A stretch of DNA of 11,708 nt from Willaertia magna (Eukaryota; Heterolobosea; Eutetramitea; Acrasida; Naegleriidae), in NCBI GenBank assembly GCA_902984215.1, contig CADWAF010004431.1:1-11708 (forward strand), in the 5' to 3' direction. Shown piece after piece: positions 6,601 to 11,708 of the stretch. The notes under the pieces are model-generated. The model did no database searches and was not told where the DNA came from. It saw only the letters and a list, made by a program, of their open reading frames with translations. Each line of letters starts with the position of its first letter. Position 1 is the stretch's first letter. The translations under genes were made by a program, and so were the position numbers.

Positions 6601-7553
6601 ATGCAAATTTATGTGATTGTATTTCAGGATGGAAAGGATCTGAAGATTGTTCTTTACCTTCATGTGATGATGTAGGAAATTGTAATGCACACGGTAATTG
6701 TACTGGTTCAAATCAATGTAATTGTGAGAGTGGATGGAAAGGAGATGTTTCTTGTTCTACTCCTTCATGTGAAGGGGTTAATAATTGTAATGCTCAAGGT
6801 ACATGTATTGGTGCAAATCAATGTCAATGTATAATTGGATTCAAAGGACCAAGTTGTTCTGAATATTCTTGTAGTGATGTTGAGGAATGTAATGGTAATG
6901 GTGTATGTACTGGTCCAAATGTTTGTACATGTAATTCTGGATGGCAAGGAAATGGTAATTGTTCTGTCCCTTCATGTGATGCAAAAGGTAATTGTAATGG
7001 TAATGGTTTATGTATTGATGCAAATTTATGTGATTGTATTTCAGGATGGCAAGGATCTGAAAATTGTTCTTTACCTTCATGTGATGGTGTAGGAAATTGT
7101 ACTGCACACGGTAATTGTACTGGTTCAAATCAATGTAATTGTGAGAGTGGATGGAAAGGAGATGTTTCTTGTTCTACTCATACTTGTGATGGTGTAAATG
7201 ACTGCAACGGTCAAGGTACATGCTCTGGTCCAAATACTTGTTCTTGTAATTCAGGATGGAAAGGTAATGCCCAATGTTCTGCTCCATCTTGTGATGGTGT
7301 TAATAATTGTAATGCTCAAGGTACATGTATTGGTGCAAATCAATGTCAATGTATAATTGGATTCAAAGGACCAAGTTGTTCTGAATATTCTTGTAGTGAT
7401 GTTGAGGAATGTAATGGTAATGGTGTATGTACTGGTCCAAATGTTTGTACATGTAATTCTGGATGGCAAGGAAATGGTAATTGTTCTGTCCCTTCATGTG
7501 ATGCTTTAAACAATTGTAACAGGACTTCTGAAGTTCCAAAATTCCCGAAATAA
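3639..7553 (+). CDS. Secreted NHL-repeat/EGF-like repeat protein
   Basis: The single-exon frame encodes 1304 residues. Residues 1-23 form a signal peptide (MKYFIYFTVLLTAIIWLSTA, cleavage near AQA-QQ). Residues ~25-680 hold about 12 NHL units of ~56 residues with the pattern ITTIAGTG-GYNGDNILAT-AQL-P-VAV-GEIYIADT-N-RIRKIL, predicted to fold as beta-propellers. The last units are degenerate (the IADT motif becomes IIVQ, FTDI, VSTG). Residues ~686-1286 hold 17 complete EGF/tenascin-like units of ~35 residues, six Cys each, of the form C-DGVNNCNGNGTCSGPNTCTC-SGWKG-CS. An eighteenth stops after two Cys. There is no membrane anchor, so as read it is secreted, plausibly for adhesion or extracellular binding (inference). 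The start is supported by the signal peptide and the A9 run before the ATG. The final ~10 residues come from antisense RCC1 sequence, so the natural C-terminus has been lost. The TAA overlaps AATAAA at 7552-7557. Confidence 0.92.
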   Translation: MKYFIYFTVLLTAIIWLSTAQAQQQVITTISGLGACDGEQAQLAIVNSPRGFAQMNDGILIADTNNNRIRKLLNNGTIISVAGTGGPAFNGDNILATKASLNTPSSVAVDSIGQIYIADTNNQRIRKVLTNGTIITIAGTGTLGYNGDNILATVAQLYNPTGVAVAPNGEVYIADPGNSRIRKILTNGMITTIAGTGTAGYNGNNILATTAQLNLPNSISVAPNGEVYIADTGNNIIRQVLTDGRINTIAGTGSGGHNGDDILAYTAALNFPTSVKLDPISGEIYIADTGNHRIRKILKNGVITTIAGTGTLGYNGDNILATTAQLKSAYDVLKKDGEIYIADTSNNRIRKISTDGKITTVAGTGSIGFCGEGFLASLVPLSSPSGVAVAPNGEVYIADTGNHRIRKILNNETIITIAGTGTPGYNGDNILATDAKLYTPYGVAVNYKGEIYIADTSNNRIRKILTNGTITTVAGTGTLGYNGDNILATTAKLYNPYGVAVDPLTSEVCIVDSRNHRIRKILNNGTIITIAGTGTPGYNGDNILATDAHLSNPTAIAFNSFGEIYIIVQNNHRIRKILTNGKITTVAGTGTSGYNGDNILATTAKLYNPTTVAVNAINEVLFTDINNQRIRKILNNGTIITVAGTGTAGYNGDNILATDAQLYYPYGVAVKPNGEILVSTGNILTGSSLRLISSPCRGLKNCNGNGVCIGTNNCTCNNGWKGSSDCSQPSCDDVNNCNGHGSCSGPNTCLCESGYQGPSCSEYSCNGVNDCNGKGTCSGPNTCTCNSGWKGNSDCSQPSCEGVNNCNGEGSCTGPNVCTCNSGWKGNAQCSAPSCDGVNDCSGQGTCSGPNTCTCNSGWKGNSDCSQPSCEGVNDCNGNGDCIGVNQCKCFSGYKGPSCSEYSCSDVEECNGNGVCTGPNVCTCNSGWQGNGNCSILSCDAKGNCNGNGLCTGPNTCTCFSGWKGNDDCTIPSCDGLSDCNGNGNCIDANLCDCISGWKGSEDCSLPSCDDVGNCNAHGNCTGSNQCNCESGWKGDVSCSTPSCEGVNNCNAQGTCIGANQCQCIIGFKGPSCSEYSCSDVEECNGNGVCTGPNVCTCNSGWQGNGNCSVPSCDAKGNCNGNGLCIDANLCDCISGWQGSENCSLPSCDGVGNCTAHGNCTGSNQCNCESGWKGDVSCSTHTCDGVNDCNGQGTCSGPNTCSCNSGWKGNAQCSAPSCDGVNNCNAQGTCIGANQCQCIIGFKGPSCSEYSCSDVEECNGNGVCTGPNVCTCNSGWQGNGNCSVPSCDALNNCNRTSEVPKFPK
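6351..7513 (+). repeat. 522-nt higher-order repeat inside the EGF array
   Basis: The same EGF unit (SCSDVEECNGNGVCTGPNVC...) begins at about 6348, 6870 and 7392, exactly 522 nt (174 codons, five EGF units) apart, with near-identical DNA. The unit preceding each copy ends in GPSCSEY. In the second block one unit is a chimera of two units of the first (start like the DAKGNC unit, end like the CIDANLCDC unit), and one extra unit restores the length. This is the mark of in-register unequal recombination. Confidence 0.8.
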
Positions 7554-7883
7554 TAAATTTCATTTTTTTCTGTTCATAAGTTTTTGTAAAAAGTTAAAAT
7601 TAATATAATTTTAAAATAAAATTGTAAATAAAATAATAAAATTAATATTTACCATTACAAATAACAACAAATTCAGCTCCACAAACAGCTTTTTTAATAA
7701 TTTTACAATTTTCAGGAAATTTTAAAGTATTCCATTTTGTTTCGTCAATTTCATTTTGTAAACTTTAAATTTTTTAATATTTAAAAAATAATTAAATATT
7801 ACATACTCGTCTAATTGCATGCCACCAACGTTATTTGTTGCAAATAAAAATGAATCGTTTACTTGCTGTTGTTGTTTTTTCAT
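7538..7883 (-). pseudogene. Copy C: 5' stump of the RCC1-like gene
   Basis: The family is RCC1-like, with beta-propeller blades of the form K-I-CG-F-VICN-VYAIG. Exon 1 is 7883-7807 (ATG after an A8 run; MKKQQQQVNDSFLFATNN). Intron 1 is 7806-7763 (GTATGT...AAAG), exon 2 is 7762-7653 (WNTLKFPENCKIIKKAVCGA then EFVVICN), and intron 2 is 7652-7570 (GTAAAT...CAG). Exon 3 begins at 7569 with KNEIYYFGNF, matching copy A (QNELYYFGNF). Similarity stops at about 7538, where the sequence becomes the 3' end of the NHL/EGF gene on the other strand. The remaining ~250 codons, present in copies A and B, are gone. Exons 1-2 are intact, so decay came from truncation rather than point mutation. Confidence 0.75.
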
Positions 7884-8097
7884 TTTTTTTTGAGATAGTT
7901 TACAATTAATTTACAATGAAAATTAATTTTTAAAAAAAATTACAAAAAAAAACAAATTTTAATTATTATTAAAATAATTTGTTATTATCGAACGCCAGTC
8001 AATTTTATTAACTGACAATTACTGTTCCAATCAAAACCGCAATTCCATAAAAATAAAATTGGAACTTTATTGTAAAACTAAAACGTTATAGAAAAAA
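7884..8097. promoter_or_regulatory. Divergent upstream region of copy C and the 8098 gene
   Basis: This AT-rich region lies between two divergent starts. It contains TTATCGAACG at 7985-7994, a 10-mer also present at 3621-3630, just upstream of the NHL/EGF gene. A weak direct repeat TTTACAAT occurs at about 7900-7917. No TATA-box position can be assigned. Confidence 0.3.
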
Positions 8098-8643
8098 ATG
8101 TTAAAATTACTTGTCAACAACAACAAATCACCTTATGTCCGTAATTCCATTTCACAGAACACAAAAACGATGAATAAGCTCATTCATCTCGTAAAAAACA
8201 AACAACAGCAACATCAATCTATTATTATTTCTCAATTTAACAAACAAATTCAATGCCTTCACTATTCAACTACTCTTCACACTTTAAATATTCAACAACA
8301 ACAAGAAAATCAATCAATAACTTCCAATGATAATAGTAAAAATAATAAACAACAAGAAACAACCACATTAAATTCAGCTGCTAAAACAGCGGAAAAGAAG
8401 AGTAATGGTGAAAAGGAAGGATCGTGGTTGGTAGAAACTTTAAAGGAATTGGGTGAAGAGATTTTAGCTGCCACATTGGTTGGTGTTTTTAAAATTGTAA
8501 TTTTAATTTCTTTATTTTTATTTATTGTTTGGTATATAATTATGGAACCAGTAAAAACATTACAAATTTTGTATAAAGTGATTAAAATGTTTTACAATGT
8601 TATTTATAATAGTGATAAATCCGACGAAGAAAAAAAGAACTAA
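8098..8643 (+). CDS. Hypothetical single-pass membrane protein, probably mitochondrial
   Basis: The intact single-exon frame encodes 181 residues. The N-terminal ~60 residues are basic, rich in Asn/Gln/Ser and nearly free of acidic residues, ending in QIQCLHYSTTLHTLN, which resembles a mitochondrial presequence. A Gln/Asn/Lys-rich linker (~66-105) follows, then an amphipathic stretch (WLVETLKELGEEILAATLVG), one strong transmembrane helix (~residues 130-150: VFKIVILISLFLFIVWYII) and a short charged tail (DKSDEEKKN). No catalytic motif or known family is recognised. The ATG follows an A7 run like the other starts here. The stop TAA at 8641 overlaps AATAAA (8642-8647). Mitochondrial inner-membrane location is inference from the presequence-like start. 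Confidence 0.7.
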   Translation: MLKLLVNNNKSPYVRNSISQNTKTMNKLIHLVKNKQQQHQSIIISQFNKQIQCLHYSTTLHTLNIQQQQENQSITSNDNSKNNKQQETTTLNSAAKTAEKKSNGEKEGSWLVETLKELGEEILAATLVGVFKIVILISLFLFIVWYIIMEPVKTLQILYKVIKMFYNVIYNSDKSDEEKKN

Positions 8644-8686
8644 TAAATTTACACATTTTTTCAATAACGTACTTTTAAATTTATTT

Positions 8687-8714
8687 TTTTTATTAATTAT
8701 TTTTTATTAATTAT
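8687..8714. repeat. Tandem 14-bp AT repeat
   Basis: TTTTTATTAATTAT occurs twice in tandem (8687-8700 and 8701-8714), followed by a diverged third part TTTTTAATTAAAA. It lies in the 3' flank shared by the convergent 8098 gene and RCC1 copy A. Confidence 0.6.
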
Positions 8715-8811
8715 TTTTAATTAAAATATTTTAATAATATTCTGTTACAATCGTTATAATTAAGCCAAACTAATTAAATAGAGAAAAAAATAAATAAATT
8801 TAATACAGTCA

Positions 8812-10385
8812 CTAACAAATAGTTATAATTGAAATATCACAATATTGTGGCTCTTTAATTAAATTTGACAACTTCTTTTCAAAATATTGTAAACTTTTAC
8901 TCTTGTTTAAATTAAAATTATTGTAAATAATATAATGCCATCCTCCAGCCACAACATCATTATATTTATCATTCAATTTAACTTTCTGAATTATATTTTC
9001 ATTTACTTTACAACTTTGAATATTTTCATCAATTGAATTGTCACAATCATATCCTGTTAATGCGTAAACAACTTCACCAATAAAGTAGGCATTATTACTT
9101 TTTGTAATTAAAACAGTTCCACGATCTATTGATAAATTCATTTTCAAATAAAGGATGTGTTAATTTAGTAAATTGTTTCACATTATTTTGATCATAAACA
9201 TTAACAGCACCAAGCTCATTATATCCAATCGCAAAAACAATTCCACTTTCTATTGCAAATAATAAAAACATTTACAATAAAAACAAAAAAAAACATAATT
9301 AGCAATACAATAAAATAAATAAACAACTTACTTAATAAAACAACGAAATGATGATAACCGCCCTTCACATCAACAATTTCACTTTCAAATGGAGTTCTCA
9401 TTTGTTGAAATTTCTCTAAAGTTGAATGTAAATTACCTAATTCTCCAAAACTACTTGTACCACTACAATTTAGGGTCACAGAATGGTCACATCTAAGCTC
9501 AAAATCGGGTTTGTCTAAGCCTAATTATTTGGTGAACGATTTAACGATTAACAACTATTTTTCTCCAACCGGCTTAGAAAACCATTTCTTACCAAGTCCA
9601 TCTAGCTAAATTGTAGTGCCATAACCATAAATTTTATTTTCACTTGTAACTAAAAGATATGCTAGAGAAGCACATGCAATCAATTTAATATTTGAATTTT
9701 TGTTAATATTACTAGTGTCAATTTCGTTTTTTTTACATGTACTTGTGATTTCGTAAACTTTATTGTTTTCTAATTTAGTTTTTTAAATATATTTATTAAA
9801 ATATTTATTAAAATATAGTTAATTAAAAAATGTAAAAAAAACATACTGTCAATAACTATAAAAGAATTTGATTCCAGAAGAAATAAATTTAATTCCATTA
9901 AAAGTGTGTGTATAAGATGTTGTAACTTTCCATTTTTATAAATTAAAATGTAATCATTATTTAATTGGATAAATAAATTTGAGTAAGTTGCAAATATATT
10001 TTTTAAATTATTATTTTTTATATTTAATTTATTCCAAAAATAGTTGGTTTTATTTTCAAAATTTCCAAAATAATAAAGTTCATTTTGTTCTTATTTATTG
10101 TAAAGTATTTGTGTGAAATAAAATGGTTGTAAAATTAAAATATTTTATAATATTTACCGTTACAAATAACAATAAATTGAGCACCACAAACAATTTTTTT
10201 TATAATTTTACAATTTTCAGGAAATTTTAAAGTATTCCATTTTGTTGCGTCAATTTTTTCATTTTGTAAACTTTAATTGTGTAATTATATTATTTAAAAT
10301 ATTAAACGTACTTGTTTAATTCCGTATCAATAACATCATTTGTTGCAAATAAAAATGTGTCATGTGTTTGTTGTTGTCTTTTCAT
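8812..10385 (-). pseudogene. Copy A: RCC1-like gene, five exons, disrupted
   Basis: Exons read from copies B and C are 10385-10312, 10270-10158, 10089-9847, 9769-9332 and 9249-8812, with introns of 41, 68, 77 and 82 nt. The product is an RCC1-like propeller with blades such as KIIKKIVCGAQFIVICN, NIKLIACASLAYLLVTS-ENKIYGYG, SSFGELGNL and RGTVLITK-NAYFIGEVVYALTG. The start MKRQQQTHDTFLFATND follows an A7 run. Three lesions are seen against copy B. In exon 3, two opposite single-base shifts leave an out-of-frame patch (LLMELNLFLLE where the family has NGIKFIxSG). In exon 4, a 158-bp inverted-repeat element brings a TAG at 9608-9606. In exon 5, a 14-nt deletion between 9123 and 9126 shifts the frame before RGTVLITK. 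The TAG at 8814-8812 is in the ancestral frame. RCC1 proteins often act as scaffolds or exchange factors; a function for this family is unknown. Confidence 0.8.
9461..9618. mobile_element. MITE-like element with 13-bp perfect terminal inverted repeats
   Basis: The element begins CACTACAATTTAG (9461-9473) and ends CTAAATTGTAGTG (9606-9618), perfect inverted repeats. The inversion continues imperfectly inwards: TCTAAGC at 9492-9498 and GGCTTAGA at 9571-9578, each with flanking AATGG/CCATT, give arms of roughly 40-48 bp. There is also an inner TCTAAGCC/GGCTTAGA pair (9514-9521/9571-9578) and a direct repeat AACGATT (9535, 9543). Copy B has the empty site (CTTGAACCATAACC at about 11345-11358 against CTTGTAC-element-CCATAACC). 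One C is left over after removal, so target duplication is at most 1-2 bp. The CACTA termini suggest a CACTA-like non-autonomous transposon. It has no coding capacity. Confidence 0.8.
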
Positions 10386-10616
10386 TTTTTTGGAGTTGTT
10401 TACAACAAACCCTCAAAAACAATAATTTTAAATAACAACAATTTTAAAAATTTAGATAATTTAACTAATGTTGATGGTTTGGCATTTATTGATTTAGAAG
10501 ATAATAAGATAGATGACATTGAAGTTTTAAATAAATTTAGAAATATTAATTTAAAAGGCAATAAAAAAGTACTTTACAATAATTACATTTTCTTATTATC
10601 ACAAAAACTCAAATAA
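10362..10616 (+). pseudogene. Leucine-rich-repeat protein fragment
   Basis: From about 10405 the frame encodes TIILNNNNFKNLDNLTNVDG then LAFIDLEDNKIDDIEVLNKF and RNINLKGNKKV. These match the LxxLxxLxLxxNxIxxI pattern of SDS22-type leucine-rich repeats, which mediate protein binding. About two to three repeats remain before a TAA at 10614-10616. The nearest ATG (10362) lies inside exon 1 of RCC1 copy A on the opposite strand. The first ~14 codons (MCLLLSFHFFGVVY) are antisense to that exon and its 5' flank, so the LRR gene looks 5'-truncated at about 10404. Below that point copies A and C share flank; above it they differ. It is probably a gene tail without its own start. Confidence 0.55.
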
Positions 10617-10696
10617 AAAATATTAAATTACTCAAAAAATATATATTTTTTGTTTTTTAAACCATTAAATTGTATTTTTCTCCGAATACAACTTTA

Positions 10697-11708
10697 CTAA
10701 TAAAGAGTTATAATTGAAATATCATTGTAATGTTGTTCCTTAATTAAATAGGACAATTTCGTTTCAAAATATTGTAAACTTTTACTCTTATTTAAATTAG
10801 AATTATTGTAAATAATATAATGCCATCCTCCAGCTAATACATCATTATATTCATCACTCAATTTAACTTTTTGAATTGTATTTCCATTTACTTTATAACT
10901 TTCAATACCATTATCAATCATTGAATTATTAATTCTATCGTTATTGTCTTCACGTTCATATCCTGTTAATGCATAGACAACTTCACCAATGAAATAAGCA
11001 TAATTGTTTTTTGTAATTAAAACAGTTCCACGTGAAGAACAATGAATTCTATTGATAAATTCAATTTCAAATAAAGGATGTGTTAATTTAATAAAATAAT
11101 TAAAATTATTTTGATTATAAACATTAACCGCGCCAATATTATTATAACCAATTGCGTAAACAATTCCACTTTCTAACAAAAATAAATATTACAATAAACA
11201 ATAATCACCACTTACTTAATAAAACAACAAAATGATAATAACCACTTTTTACATCCACAATTTCACTTTCCTTTTCAAATGGAGTTGACATGTATTGAAA
11301 TTTATCAAAAGCTGATTGTAAATTACCTAATTCTCCAAAACTGCTTGAACCATAACCATAAATTTTATTATAACTTGTAACTAAAAGAAATGCCGCAGAA
11401 GCACATGCAATAAATTTGATTGTCGATTTTTTATCAATTTTACTAGTGTCAATTTTTTTTACTGTGAGGTTTGATAGAACTTCATAAACTTTATTTTTCT
11501 AATAAATACGTTTATAAAATGTTTTATTATTAAATATTTATAGTTATTAATTTTGATAATAAAAAATATAAACATGTTGAAAATAAAAATATACAAATAA
11601 AATTAAAAAAACATACTGTCAGTAATAAATAAATAGTTTGATAATGGTCCAGAAGCAATAAATTTAATTCCACGTTTATTAAAATTTTGTAAAATTTGTG
11701 ATTTTTCA
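10697..11708 (-). CDS. Copy B: RCC1-like protein, 5' end beyond the window
   Basis: Three exons are visible: >11708-11617 (KRGIKFIASGPLSNYLFITD), 11498-11216 (KFIACASAAFLLVTSYNKIY, GYGSSSFGELGNL, EIVDVKSGYYHFVVLL) and 11172-10697 (SGIVYAIGYNNIGAVNVY, RGTVLITKNNYAYFIGE, VLAGGWHYIIYNNSN). The last exon ends at TAG 10699-10697. Introns are 11616-11499 and 11215-11173. The repeated pattern of hydrophobic strand plus Y-A/G-YG marks RCC1 propeller blades. Family length inferred from copies A and C is about 390 residues. There is no transmembrane segment and no additional domain in the visible part. The joint 11617/11498 gives AAAAAATAA and stops, because copy B has AAAAAT where copy A has AAAACAAT. 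Either this copy is also broken by a 2-nt deletion, or a different splice is used. Confidence 0.75.

Noticed and set aside
5729..7519. CRISPR-like array
   Set aside because: The regular repeats are codon-periodic EGF units within one open frame, with no constant repeat/variable spacer structure.
9461..9618. The inserted element acting as a new intron
   Set aside because: On the coding strand its ends are not GT...AG, and the TAG at 9608-9606 precedes the only good internal donor (GGTAAGAA).

Overview
The window is strongly AT-rich eukaryotic DNA. Its genes have short spliceosomal introns (about 41-118 nt, GTATGT/GTAAGT/GTACGT...AG) and A-runs directly before the start codons. A secreted protein built from NHL repeats followed by EGF-like units, RCC1-like beta-propeller genes, leucine-rich repeats and a MYND-finger tail together suggest a free-living amoeboid protist. 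The NHL repeat style resembles Heterolobosea (Naegleria/Willaertia-like). This placement comes from family style only; a dictyostelid-like host is not excluded.

Left part (1-2660): a graveyard of broken genes. On the minus strand lie the middle of a cobalamin-independent methionine synthase (MetE) with five in-frame stops and a frameshift (about 88-578), an adjoining Ser/Thr/Asn-rich N-terminal frame with homopolymer shifts (577-981), and a single-pass membrane protein with one internal TAA and a shifted tail (1408-1927). A second small tail-anchored coiled-coil frame (2047-2363) has its 5' end replaced by a tRNA-like sequence with perfect A- and B-boxes (2364-2421). A MYND zinc-finger tail is on the plus strand (1181-1387).

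Middle (2660-7553): an AT-rich spacer, a cluster of TTCAGAC/GTCTGAA inverted repeats (2998-3127), a 27-bp scrap of an RCC1 gene (3166-3192), an unrecognised minus-strand terminal exon (3244-3450), then the one large intact gene, 3639-7553. That gene encodes a secreted protein with a signal peptide, about 12 NHL repeats and 17 complete EGF-like units. Its last codons read through the antisense strand of a truncated RCC1 gene.

Right part (7538-11708): three copies of one RCC1-like five-exon gene family on the minus strand. They are a 5' stump (C, 7538-7883), a nearly full-length pseudogene (A, 8812-10385) carrying a 158-bp element with terminal inverted repeats, and a better preserved copy that runs off the window (B, 10697->11708). 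Between them on the plus strand are a probable mitochondrial membrane protein (8098-8643) and a leucine-rich-repeat fragment (10362-10616).

The genes do not form a pathway. The common theme is tandem gene-family expansion, decay and recombination, with paralogue comparison allowing individual mutations to be read directly. I see no convincing new defence or biosynthetic system. The most notable items are the inverted-repeat element with its paralogous empty site and the EGF-array/antisense-RCC1 fusion.
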